From Cyclobacterium sp. (GTDB taxonomy: Bacteria > Bacteroidota > Bacteroidia > Cytophagales > Cyclobacteriaceae): a DNA stretch of 64,000 nt. Position 1 is the stretch's first letter, and every line of letters starts with the position of its first letter. This document shows, piece by piece, positions 39,639-49,223 of the stretch. Both the position numbers and the translations under genes were made by a program. The stretch spans positions 1-64,000 of the forward strand of contig NZ_JABURL010000123.1 of NCBI RefSeq assembly GCF_014762705.1. Reading direction: 5' to 3'. Under the pieces are notes generated by a model, which did not search any database, was not told the DNA's origin, and saw only the letters and a list, made by a program, of their open reading frames with translations.

Positions 39639-41728
39639 AATTCCGGCAATTCCAATTCTACCCGATATCCTGTATCCATAGCCCCATGCTGAACCCTGGC
39701 TTTTGCCTTTCTGGATTGGTTCCAAACCGATATCCTGTCTTCAGTAAGGCGCATCCCCATCGAGTGCCCATTTTTGATTTTCTTAAGCGGCTCCGGTCCA
39801 TCAAGGCCTTTGCCATTGTCCTCTACGATTAAGGTAATCCCATTACCTGATTTCCTGATGACTACCCTTATTTCACCCGGAATTTCGTTCTTTTTTGAAA
39901 AACCATGCCAAATGCTGTTTTCTACATAAGGTTGGAGCAATAAGGGAGGCACCTGGATTTTATCGGAATCAATTCCGGATTCAAGATCAATTACGTAGGA
40001 AAATTTACCGTTAAATCGAAAAGCCTCCAGTTGCATGTATATTTCCAACATTTGCAAATCCTCCTTTAATGAAATGGTTTGTTCTCCACTTTTTTCCAGG
40101 ATCATGCGCATCAATTTTGCAAATTTACCCAGGTAATAGTCAGCGGTAATCGGGTCATGCTTTAAAATAAAATCGCTGATCGCATTGAGGGAATTAAAAA
40201 TAAAATGAGGATTGAGCTGAGCTTTGAGCCATTTCATTTCTGTTTCTGCAATTTTTTGTTTCAATGCTGCCTCCTGCTCCCTTTCTCTTGCATCTCTTTT
40301 TTTCTTGTATAAAACGGCGACCACCAGAAAGAAAAATACAAAAAACACAAAGACCCCTGCTATCAATTGCTTTTTATAAGCTTGTTCTTCCACCGCTGTT
40401 TTGCCCATGGCCAGGGCCTTTTCATGGGAGGCCTTTAAAAGCATTTCCTTTTTATCGAATTCAAATCTGGCTTGTTGGCGGAGCAATTCTTTTTGTTTTT
40501 CATCATTAAAAATACTATCCCTGAATTCCAGGTGCTTTTTATGCCAGAAAAGGGCATTTTCAAAATCATCCTTTAAGGCATGGGTATTGCTCAAACCTAA
40601 ATACACATCCTGGAGCAAAGATTTTGCTCCAGAACGCAAAGCCATAACCCTTCCCTTTTCCTGCCATTCCAGTGATTTGCTGATTTTGTTTTCGGGGGTA
40701 ATGGACTCAAATGGCAATAAATCAGGTGGCATAGCAGCGATCAGCTTACCCAATAAGTGGTAATTCATCGCCCCGTTTTCCAGATCGTTGGTTTGTTCAT
40801 AAGCCTTGATAGCCTGCAGATGGAAATAATAGGCTGAATCATACTGCTTCAAATTTAAATGCACCCTTCCCATATTGGTCAGGTCACTTCCTATTCTTCT
40901 GAGATTGCCAATTTCTTTGTTTATGGCAAGGGAATGATTAAAATGAATCAATGCCTCTTCATGCACTTTGTTTAGATCCAGAATAACGCCCATATTACCC
41001 AAAGCATTGGCCATGCCCTGTTGGTTTCCTGCTTTTTCAAACCATTCATAGGCGCGTTGCTGATAATTAAAGGCCGTATCAAGTTCTCCTGTATTCTTAT
41101 AGACCAAACCGATATTGGTGGCAAGATTTGCCTGTAACAATTCCTCCTCTTCCGGCATCAATTTCAAAGCTTCAAAAAAAGCCGCCAATGCTTTCGGGTA
41201 ATCTGCCAAAGAAAGGTATACCACACCCAAATTGGATAAGTTATAATAAATCCCCGGTGCATGGCTCATGGTTTGGAAACGGGAAATCGCCTCCTCATGA
41301 CTTCGAATGGCCTCCAGAAAATCGGACTGATTGTATTGGATCAGGGCCATGTTACTCAGGGCTTTTGCCACACCCAATTCATTTTTCAAGGAGGTGTGTA
41401 TTTTCATGGCCTCCATGTAGGCTTTTAAGGCCAAAGAATCCTCTCCTTTGGCCCAATAATTTGAGCCCAGGTTGTTCCAGGAAACTGCCTGATAATGTTG
41501 ATGCTTCAGTTTTTCTGCCAGATTCCTTGCCATTTGGGCATAGTAGATTCCGGAATCAGGCTTAATGCTATAAAAAGCATAAGCCATTTCATTCCATAGC
41601 ATGATTTTAGTAGTGTCAGGAATACCGGTCCGCTGTACAATTTGCCGGAGACTGTCCAATTCATTTCGCTGACCGAAGGCCGTCAGGCAAGGAGTTATTA
41701 CCCATATCCAAACAACAATTAACCTCAT
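39632..41728 (-). CDS. TPR-containing LytS/His_kinase-type sensor kinase
   Basis: TPR repeats, TM, then LKAQLNPHFIFNSLNAISDFILKHD and LLLQPYVENSIWHG; overlaps the response regulator. Confidence 0.95.
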   Translation of the reverse strand: MRLIVVWIWVITPCLTAFGQRNELDSLRQIVQRTGIPDTTKIMLWNEMAYAFYSIKPDSGIYYAQMARNLAEKLKHQHYQAVSWNNLGSNYWAKGEDSLALKAYMEAMKIHTSLKNELGVAKALSNMALIQYNQSDFLEAIRSHEEAISRFQTMSHAPGIYYNLSNLGVVYLSLADYPKALAAFFEALKLMPEEEELLQANLATNIGLVYKNTGELDTAFNYQQRAYEWFEKAGNQQGMANALGNMGVILDLNKVHEEALIHFNHSLAINKEIGNLRRIGSDLTNMGRVHLNLKQYDSAYYFHLQAIKAYEQTNDLENGAMNYHLLGKLIAAMPPDLLPFESITPENKISKSLEWQEKGRVMALRSGAKSLLQDVYLGLSNTHALKDDFENALFWHKKHLEFRDSIFNDEKQKELLRQQARFEFDKKEMLLKASHEKALAMGKTAVEEQAYKKQLIAGVFVFFVFFFLVVAVLYKKKRDAREREQEAALKQKIAETEMKWLKAQLNPHFIFNSLNAISDFILKHDPITADYYLGKFAKLMRMILEKSGEQTISLKEDLQMLEIYMQLEAFRFNGKFSYVIDLESGIDSDKIQVPPLLLQPYVENSIWHGFSKKNEIPGEIRVVIRKSGNGITLIVEDNGKGLDGPEPLKKIKNGHSMGMRLTEDRISVWNQSRKAKARVQHGAMDTGYRVELELPELC

Positions 41729-41880
41729 GATTCAACTTAATCCGACTACAAAATACTTCTTTATTGTATCATTTACTAAATTAAGACAGGCAAAAAATAA
41801 ATGAATGCCAGCACTTAATCAATCTGACTTTTGGATATTAACTAAGGGAGGTACATTGAAGCCAAAACGATATAAAAAAT

Positions 41881-42489
41881 TTGGCTATGAAAATTACAAG
41901 TTATTTACACCAGAATACATATAGTTTATTGACATTATGTAGCATTTGTTTTCTTTTCCTGTTTTATTCAGGTGCTCAGGGTCAGGCTTTTGATAAAGGC
42001 ACAAAAGTAGTCAGCGCCGGAATAGGAATCGGGAGTTCCCTTGGAAGTTTTTCCCACAATTCCCAAACCCCGGCCATAAGTGTTCAATATGAGCAAGGGG
42101 TATGGGATGCGGGCGCAGATGGGGTTGTCAGCCTCGGGGCTTATGTGGGGTACAAAAGCTTTGGTTGGAAAACAGAAACCTCCGGCTTCAACACTTCAGC
42201 CAGCTGGAAATACACCATTATCGGCATCAGAAGTGCCTATCATTATCAAGGGCTGGACAACGAGGACCTGGATGTTTACGGGGGCTTGATGCTGGCTGCT
42301 AATTTACTTAATTATTCTTACACTGATTCCCAGGGTAATCGTCAGGGGGCTGGAAATTTTGGCAACAGTACAGGGCTGACTTTGTATCTTGGGGGGCGCT
42401 ATTATTTCTCTCCTATGGCTGCTGGCTTTGCTGAAATAGGCTACGGTATTTCCTACCTGAACCTTGGATTGGCCCTTAGATTTCAATAG
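41881..42489 (+). CDS. Hypothetical outer-membrane beta-barrel protein
   Basis: Signal peptide, alternating strands, C-terminal YGISYLNLGLALRFQ. Confidence 0.75.
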   Translation: MAMKITSYLHQNTYSLLTLCSICFLFLFYSGAQGQAFDKGTKVVSAGIGIGSSLGSFSHNSQTPAISVQYEQGVWDAGADGVVSLGAYVGYKSFGWKTETSGFNTSASWKYTIIGIRSAYHYQGLDNEDLDVYGGLMLAANLLNYSYTDSQGNRQGAGNFGNSTGLTLYLGGRYYFSPMAAGFAEIGYGISYLNLGLALRFQ

Positions 42490-43448
42490 TGTTCGGCCAA
42501 TTTATTGGAACTTGTCCTTCCTATATGGACAAGGGCATCACCGGCATTGACTACAGGTTGATTATTGATGCCAATGACATGTCCCGAAGAAGAGCTCTTT
42601 ACAGGAACTTTTACCTGTCCGTAAGGGTCAGATATTTTTGCCAATACCTGACCTCTCTTTACTTCATCTCCCAATGATACCGAAGCATTGAAAATTCCGG
42701 AAATTTTCGCCCTGACCCAGCCACTTTCCTGAATCTTCAATGTTCTTACCGGTGGAAAATCGCCTGCTATCATGTCCAGATGTTTCAAGAGTCTTCCGGT
42801 ACCCATGATACCCTCCTGAATCACCTGTTCATCCAAACGCATGGATTCTCCCCCTTCGAAAACCAAAATATGTTTCTTGTTTTTATAAGCTTCCTTACGG
42901 AAGGACTTGTCGATATGGGGAGAATTTACGGTGAAATTAGCCCCAAAGATCTCTGCCAATTTTAACCCAGTCTTATCCCTGAAATCCACCCTTACCTGGG
43001 GATAATTGGAAAGCATCCTTCCCCCGGTGTGGAAGTCTATACCGAAATCTATTTGAGGGATGATCTCGTGTGTCATGATATAGGCAATCTGAGAGGCCAG
43101 AGACCCTTTACTGCTTCCGGGAAAACTCCTGTTGAGATCTCTTCCATCGGGAAATGTTCTGGAATTACTTAAAAACCCATACACATTTACAAGTGGAATA
43201 AAAATAAGGGTACCCTTTTTGGGCTCATAGATATTTTCTTCCAGCATTCTCTTTACCGTGACAATACCATTAATTTCATCTCCATGGACTCCCCCACTGA
43301 TCAAAACGGTAGGGCCAGGATTACTGGAACTCCGGATAAAAACCGGCAAATCGATAAGGGTATGGGTAGGAAGCCTTGCAATGGCTATCTCTATGTTCAG
43401 GGTTTGGCCGGGCCTTACCCTGATACCATTTATCACCATTTCTTTCAT
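42483..43448 (-). CDS. Succinylglutamate desuccinylase/aspartoacylase family protein
   Basis: VLISGGVHGDEINGIVTV; FPDGRDLNRSFPGS; DFHTGG. Confidence 0.92.
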   Translation of the reverse strand: MKEMVINGIRVRPGQTLNIEIAIARLPTHTLIDLPVFIRSSSNPGPTVLISGGVHGDEINGIVTVKRMLEENIYEPKKGTLIFIPLVNVYGFLSNSRTFPDGRDLNRSFPGSSKGSLASQIAYIMTHEIIPQIDFGIDFHTGGRMLSNYPQVRVDFRDKTGLKLAEIFGANFTVNSPHIDKSFRKEAYKNKKHILVFEGGESMRLDEQVIQEGIMGTGRLLKHLDMIAGDFPPVRTLKIQESGWVRAKISGIFNASVSLGDEVKRGQVLAKISDPYGQVKVPVKSSSSGHVIGINNQPVVNAGDALVHIGRTSSNKLAEHY

Positions 43449-43563
43449 AAAAAAGCAGACTATAATTATTTTTCCATAATGTTTAACCGCTACTTTTTAG
43501 GGCTAAATTGCTGGATTTTTTTTCTATTTGGTCAAATAACCTTTAATTCGTGGTATATTTTAT

Positions 43564-44607
43564 ATGATGAAGATACAAGAAAATATTTCTTTAAGTGCCT
43601 ATAATACTTTTGGAATAAACAAAAAAGCCCGATTTTTATATGAAGCTGAAAGCAAGGAGGACGTACTTTACGCTTTTAACCAGTCCCGTCAATTAAACAA
43701 GCCCCTATTCGTTCTTGGAGGAGGAAGTAATATTTTATTGCTCGAGGACCTGGATGCGGTGGTACTGAAAATCAACATTCAGGGAATTGACAGCATCCGG
43801 GAAGATGGTGAGCAGGTGATACTGAAAGTAGGCGCAGGTGTGGTATGGCACGATTTGGTGAAGTATTCCATAGAAATGGGATTAAGTGGTTTGGAAAACC
43901 TTTCCCTAATTCCCGGTACGGTGGGAGCTGCTCCCATGCAAAATATTGGTGCCTACGGGGTGGAAATCAAATCGGTATTTGATCATCTGGAAGCCATGGA
44001 AATTGCATCCGGACAATCCAGGGTGTTTACCGGGCAGGATTGCAGGTTTGGCTATAGGGAAAGTATCTTCAAAAATAAATTAAAGGGGAAGTATATCATC
44101 ACTCATGTTGCCTTCAGGCTTAGCAAAAACCACGAACCCAATATAAATTATGGAGACATCCGACTCACCCTGAAGGAAATGGGAAATGCTTATCCAAGCC
44201 CTGCCAATATCAGTGAAGCAGTAGTGAAAATCCGGCAACAAAAACTTCCTGATCCAAAAGAATTGGGGAATGCCGGAAGTTTCTTCAAAAATCCAACCAT
44301 ACCCCAGGTTGACTTCAATCAGCTTAAGAACCAATACCCGGAAATTCCGGGCTATCCCATTGAAGACAACATGGTGAAAATCCCGGCAGCATGGCTGATA
44401 GACACTGCCGGCTGGAAGGGAAAACGGTGGGGAGCTGTAGGCGTGCATGAAAAACAACCCCTTGTTCTGGTAAATTACGGCGGAGGTACCGGAACGGACA
44501 TACTCGAATTGAGCGGGAAAATCCAGGCTGATATTGTGGCCAAATTTGGCATACAGCTTGAAAGGGAAGTTAATACCGTCAGCTCGGAAAATTTGATCCA
44601 GCTTTGA
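43564..44607 (+). CDS. murB: UDP-N-acetylmuramate dehydrogenase
   Basis: NTFGI, LGGGSNILLLED, IPGTVGAAPMQNIGAYGVEI, GNAGSFFKNP. Confidence 0.97.
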   Translation: MMKIQENISLSAYNTFGINKKARFLYEAESKEDVLYAFNQSRQLNKPLFVLGGGSNILLLEDLDAVVLKINIQGIDSIREDGEQVILKVGAGVVWHDLVKYSIEMGLSGLENLSLIPGTVGAAPMQNIGAYGVEIKSVFDHLEAMEIASGQSRVFTGQDCRFGYRESIFKNKLKGKYIITHVAFRLSKNHEPNINYGDIRLTLKEMGNAYPSPANISEAVVKIRQQKLPDPKELGNAGSFFKNPTIPQVDFNQLKNQYPEIPGYPIEDNMVKIPAAWLIDTAGWKGKRWGAVGVHEKQPLVLVNYGGGTGTDILELSGKIQADIVAKFGIQLEREVNTVSSENLIQL

Positions 44608-44827
44608 AACCCGAGTTCAAGCCCAAAGGAATGGTACGCGAAACTGATTTGATTGTCCGGGGATGAGCCTTCTTGTATTTGATGGTTTTGGATATAACGC
44701 AGAATCGCTTATCTGGCAGTTATCAAATCCTCCTATGGATAGTACCTTCAAAGAATCCTTTAAAAGACCTGCCAATACCCGTTTGAGGACAAGGAAATTA
44801 TGAATTAAAACCTATTAAAAGGGCATA

Positions 44828-45310
44828 TCAAATCAAATCATCCTTTATTTGAAGCGTCTTTTGATAGTGTTCCACCCTCACTCCAAACTTCTCGAGAAAC
44901 ACCAATCCTTCATCAATTCCGATTCCTTTGTAGCTGGCATAGGAATACAAATAAACCACCTTTTGAATACCCATGGAATAGATGATTCGCGCACAAGGGA
45001 GACAAGGAGCCAGGGTCACATAAAGGGTGGATCCTTCGACAGAGGCCTTGTTTTTAACGGCATACAGGATAGCGTTTTGTTCAGCGTGCAATGCCAGTGA
45101 ACAGCTTCCTTTACTATCTCTGCTACATCCCACGTCTGGAAATTCTTCGTCACAATTATGGGTTCCTGAAGGAGGCCCATTATAACCTATGGAAATAATA
45201 CGGGTTTCTTTGGACAGGACAGCACCAACATGTTTTTTGATACAATGAGACCGTTGGGCAAGGCTGACTGCCAATTCCATAAAAATATCATCAAAATCTG
45301 GTTTGGCCAT
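44828..45310 (-). CDS. dCMP deaminase family protein
   Basis: LHAEQNAILYA and LAPCLPCARIIYSMGIQKVVY zinc motifs. Confidence 0.94.
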   Translation of the reverse strand: MAKPDFDDIFMELAVSLAQRSHCIKKHVGAVLSKETRIISIGYNGPPSGTHNCDEEFPDVGCSRDSKGSCSLALHAEQNAILYAVKNKASVEGSTLYVTLAPCLPCARIIYSMGIQKVVYLYSYASYKGIGIDEGLVFLEKFGVRVEHYQKTLQIKDDLI

Positions 45311-45534
45311 AATGTAAAATTCTGTTATTTAAAGATGAACCGGTTTCCTTCAGATAAGGCTATGTTTGAAAATTTTCCCGGGCATTAACTCACAAATCTA
45401 GTGTTTTTAACGTTTTCGATTAGTGAAAAAATTGGCTTAAAAAAAATAATCTTCACCATAATTTATTTATTGAAAATAAAATTCTACTTTTGTATCAATT
45501 TATTTGCTTTTCAAAAACAAGTTTATGTATTTCA

Positions 45535-45912
45535 ATGGTTAAAATAGTTTTAATTGACGATGATCCTATCAGTATTTTTGTTACAGAAAAATTGATACAA
45601 CGGAATATCATGGAGCCTTGTAGGGTTTTCTCTTTTGACAATGCTATGGATGCCTTAAAAGACATTTATCACATCAACCCCCATTATTTATTTCTTGACC
45701 TGAATATGCCAGAAATGACTGGCTGGGATTTTTTGGAAGTTTTCAATCCTGTCAAAGCAGATCCTGAGATTTATATTTTAAGCAGTTCCGTTGATGAACG
45801 GGATATCATGAAGGCCAATCAATATGATAAAGTAAAGAAATACCTCTCCAAACCACTTATTAAGCAATATATCAATTTGATTTTTGGCAAATCCGGACAG
45901 GATTCCCACTGA
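45535..45912 (+). CDS. Single-domain response regulator
   Basis: MVKIVLIDDDPISIFVTEKLI, YLFLDLNMPEMTGWDFLE, KPLIKQYI; ORF track begins at 45490. Confidence 0.92.
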   Translation: MVKIVLIDDDPISIFVTEKLIQRNIMEPCRVFSFDNAMDALKDIYHINPHYLFLDLNMPEMTGWDFLEVFNPVKADPEIYILSSSVDERDIMKANQYDKVKKYLSKPLIKQYINLIFGKSGQDSH

Positions 45913-45983
45913 AAAAAATAATTTTTTTAGGCTAAGCAGAAACTACTTTTGCTGAAATTGGTTTATACATAAAAAATAAAACC

Positions 45984-46469
45984 ATGGCAAAAGCGAATCC
46001 CAACCTGATATTTAAACTGCGTAAAACAGTAGAAAAATTAAAGAAAGGTGCAACTTACCAATGGGGGCACATGGGTGCCTGTAATTGTGGAAACCTGGCA
46101 CAGGAAATCATTCAGATAAGTAAGGCTGAAATTCATAGGCTGGCCATGCAGCGTTCCGGAGATTGGAGCGAACAGCTGGTAGACTATTGTCCGAGTAGTG
46201 GCATGCCCATGGACCTTATGATTTCAAAACTGTTGGATTCAGGGCTGGAAAGAGATGATCTGATTCACCTGGAAAAGTTGTCAGACCCTGAAATATTGTC
46301 CCATATCCCAAAAGAGCGGAGGGATAAAATGGTTAAAAATCACATTGGGGATGTAATTCTTTATCTGGAAACCTGGACTCAGATTCTGGAAACACAATGG
46401 GCTGCTGCTCAGCCCGTACAGGTCCTTTCTGTAGGCCGGAAAATAAATTATTCAGAGGCCTTGAGTTAA
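45984..46469 (+). CDS. Hypothetical protein with GACNCG motif
   Basis: 161-aa coding frame, KKGATYQWGHMGACNCGNLAQEI; no family recognised. Confidence 0.75.
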   Translation: MAKANPNLIFKLRKTVEKLKKGATYQWGHMGACNCGNLAQEIIQISKAEIHRLAMQRSGDWSEQLVDYCPSSGMPMDLMISKLLDSGLERDDLIHLEKLSDPEILSHIPKERRDKMVKNHIGDVILYLETWTQILETQWAAAQPVQVLSVGRKINYSEALS

Positions 46470-46524
46470 TTCCGAAAATTTCATTAATTAGCCAAAATTA
46501 ACGTAGATAAAAAACCTGGGGCTT

Positions 46525-46710
46525 ATGAATGAAGACTTTGACAACGATTTTGAAGAAGATCCTGATGATGAATTCGATGAGGAATTCAACGATTTGGTTT
46601 TCGATGAAGAAGAAGACAATGGACTGGAGGATGATGTTTTCATGGATTTTGATGAAGATGATTTCGATGAACTGGAGGAAGACTTTTCAGAAGACGATGA
46701 GTTTGAATAA
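46525..46710 (+). CDS. Extremely acidic small protein
   Basis: 61 aa, 37 Asp/Glu, no Lys/Arg/His; ATG start with short intergenic spacing after 45984-46469. Confidence 0.6.
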   Translation: MNEDFDNDFEEDPDDEFDEEFNDLVFDEEEDNGLEDDVFMDFDEDDFDELEEDFSEDDEFE

Positions 46711-46845
46711 TACTCTTGTGGATTAAACTCATTTAGTGGATTCATAAAATTGAGGCTTTACCGGTATTGGTTTGGATAAATCCTTTGTAATCCGTTTTTT
46801 GCTTCCTAAATTGCGTTCAATTTTGATATCAAAACCATTTTGTAT

Positions 46846-46992
46846 ATGTTATTAGAAATATTCAGTTCTCCGATAGCGTCCGGAGCCCAGGTTTTTTGGT
46901 TGATTGTGGCCATCCTGGTTGGCTTGGGAGCAGGCTTGTCTGCCATTGATTTTAGAAGCACTGTGTTTAAAAAAGAAGAGAAAGATCATTAA
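46846..46992 (+). CDS. 48-aa single-TM protein
   Basis: MLLEIFSSPIASGAQVFWLIVAILVGLGAGLSAIDFRSTVFKKEEKDH*, immediately followed by a terminator; below ORF-track length cutoff. Confidence 0.6.
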   Translation: MLLEIFSSPIASGAQVFWLIVAILVGLGAGLSAIDFRSTVFKKEEKDH

Positions 46993-47026
46993 AAAAAAGC
47001 CGGTCACACTGACCGGCTTTTTTTTT
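46991..47026. terminator. Bidirectional intrinsic terminator
   Basis: AAAAAAAAGCCGGTC-acact-GACCGGCTTTTTTTTT between convergent genes. Confidence 0.9.
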
Positions 47027-47060
47027 ACTTTTAGTTTTTCTGCCGTTACGATATTTTTTT

Positions 47061-48656
47061 TCATCGGACCTTGCCCATTAATTTTCTTATGGGGCCGGAT
47101 AAAACCATTAGCACCAATCCTGCGCCTACTACAGTGTAGACGATTAAAAGGTACTGTTGGGGCATTTCAGCCAATGCTTCGCTGGTACCTCCACTGGCGC
47201 TTCCGGCAATTCTCCCTGCAACAAGGTTACCCATAGCGATGGAAAGAAACCACATGCCCATCATTTGGCCGGCAAACTTCTTCGGCGCCAGTTTGGTGGT
47301 CAAACTCAATCCCACCGGGCTAAGACTTAGCTCACCAAAGGTATGAAACAAGTAAGTAATCACCAGCCAGGTAGGAGCTGCCAGATCACCTGAAGCGGCA
47401 ATTTTGGCTGCAAAATACATGACCAAAAATCCTATCCCCAATAAGATAAGCCCAAACGAAAATTTCAATGGGGAACTAGGCTCCATTTTTTTCCTGGCCA
47501 GCCCCACCCACATGGCTCCAAAAAAAGGAGCGAAAATAATGATAAATATACTGTTTACAGACTGAAAATATCCCGCAGGAATTTCCCAGCCCAACATCAT
47601 CCTATCTGTAAACCTTTCTGCAAATAAATTCAGAGATGATCCGGCCTGCTCAAATCCGGACCAAAATATCGCGGAAAAAACAAAAAGTATCATGATCACC
47701 AAAACCTTCTTTTTTTGCTCCGCGTCCAATCCCCCAAACAGTAATACATAACCAAAATACAACAGTGCCACTATAGCGATTACGGTATTCGAAACTTCTG
47801 CAATAGCCACGGGATCCAGTCGGATGATTTGTAAAAAGAACAGTACTATCAAAACAAAAGTCAGGCCCAATATGAGCCACATCCCTTTAAAAGCACGCTT
47901 TTGTGCTGCCTTTTCCCCAGGATCCTGTGGCAAAACAGCTTCTCCTATTCCTTTTAAATATCCTCCTGTGAGCTTGTACTGCACCAGCCCCATCAACATT
48001 CCGAATCCGGCAAGTCCAAATCCAAGATGCCAGTTGTATACAGCGAGGGTACTACAGGCTATGGGAGCCAAAAATGCCCCCAAATTGATCCCCATGTAGA
48101 AAATGGAAAATCCAGCATCTCTCTTTGAACTGTTTTCCGGATACAACTGCCCAACAATTGAACTGATATTCGGTTTGAGCAAACCTGTACCCAAAACGAT
48201 CAGTACAAGGCCCAAAAAGAAGGAAGGCAAGTCTATGCCCGAAAGCTGATTGGAAGTGCCTTCTTTTCCAGATAGCCAATGAAATAGACCCGGCAAAGCC
48301 ATGGTAAAATGCCCTATGGTGATGATGATTCCACCGATCCAGACGGATTTTTTGAGACCGATAAGGCGGTCTGCTATCCAGCCTCCCGGAAGAGCCAGCA
48401 GATAAACCCCCATAGAATACAAACCGTAAATGGCCCCAGAGGTCTGATCATCAAAACCCAGGCCTCCGGTGGCAATAGGTGCTGTCATGAACAAAATGAG
48501 CAGGGCCCGCATGCCATAATAGCTAAATCGTTCCCACATTTCTGTAAAGAAAAGGGTCATCAGGCCTTTGGGGTGACCAAATAATTGGGGGCCTTCGTAT
48601 TCCAGAATGTCTTCCGGGGCATTGTGTTTTCCTAAAAACTTGTCTTCTTTTTTCAA
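47061..48656 (-). CDS. POT/PTR family peptide MFS transporter
   Basis: GLMTLFFTEMWERFSYYGMRALLILFMT; GLLKPNISSIVGQLY; SPVGLSLTTKLAP. Confidence 0.95.
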   Translation of the reverse strand: MKKEDKFLGKHNAPEDILEYEGPQLFGHPKGLMTLFFTEMWERFSYYGMRALLILFMTAPIATGGLGFDDQTSGAIYGLYSMGVYLLALPGGWIADRLIGLKKSVWIGGIIITIGHFTMALPGLFHWLSGKEGTSNQLSGIDLPSFFLGLVLIVLGTGLLKPNISSIVGQLYPENSSKRDAGFSIFYMGINLGAFLAPIACSTLAVYNWHLGFGLAGFGMLMGLVQYKLTGGYLKGIGEAVLPQDPGEKAAQKRAFKGMWLILGLTFVLIVLFFLQIIRLDPVAIAEVSNTVIAIVALLYFGYVLLFGGLDAEQKKKVLVIMILFVFSAIFWSGFEQAGSSLNLFAERFTDRMMLGWEIPAGYFQSVNSIFIIIFAPFFGAMWVGLARKKMEPSSPLKFSFGLILLGIGFLVMYFAAKIAASGDLAAPTWLVITYLFHTFGELSLSPVGLSLTTKLAPKKFAGQMMGMWFLSIAMGNLVAGRIAGSASGGTSEALAEMPQQYLLIVYTVVGAGLVLMVLSGPIRKLMGKVR

Positions 48657-48770
48657 ATCAAATGCAGTGTAAGTGGTGGTATTTTATAAAATGGGTAATG
48701 GATTGAGTACAATTATAACATGATACTACCATTATTTCAGTATTATTGCAAAAAAACAAATGATCGTTAT

Positions 48771-49205
48771 ATGAAAACAGGTGAAATTCATACCGAAAAG
48801 GGTACCATGAAAATTAATTTTTATGATGAAGATGCCCCCAAAACTGTAGAAAATTTTATCCAACTTGCCCAAAAAGGGTTTTATGATGGGCTAACTTTCC
48901 ATAGGGTTATCCCTAATTTTATGGTACAGGGAGGCTGCCCCAAGGGAAACGGTACAGGTGGACCAGGCTACCACATCGACTGTGAGTTGGATGGGGAGCT
49001 ACAATACCATGACAGGGGGGTGCTTTCCATGGCACATGCAGGAAGGAATACAGGAGGCTCCCAATTTTTCATTTGCCATAATCGGGACAACACACAACAT
49101 CTGGACAGAAACCATACCTGCTTTGGAAAAGTGACTGAAGGAATAGAGACCCTGGACCAGCTAAAACAAGGGGATAAAATCACAAAAATCATTATCCATG
49201 ATTAA
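48771..49205 (+). CDS. Cyclophilin-type peptidyl-prolyl isomerase
   Basis: MKTGEIHTEKGTMKI...FHRVIPNFMVQGGCPKGNGTGGPGY...GGSQFFICH; ORF track begins at 48720. Confidence 0.95.
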   Translation: MKTGEIHTEKGTMKINFYDEDAPKTVENFIQLAQKGFYDGLTFHRVIPNFMVQGGCPKGNGTGGPGYHIDCELDGELQYHDRGVLSMAHAGRNTGGSQFFICHNRDNTQHLDRNHTCFGKVTEGIETLDQLKQGDKITKIIIHD

Positions 49206-49223
49206 GGATAGGTCCGGCAAAAG

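Noticed and set aside
46488-46745. 85-aa Ser-rich ORF on the minus strand
   Set aside because: Antisense shadow of the GAT/GAA-rich acidic ORF; the Ser/Lys run is simply the reverse complement of Asp/Glu codons.
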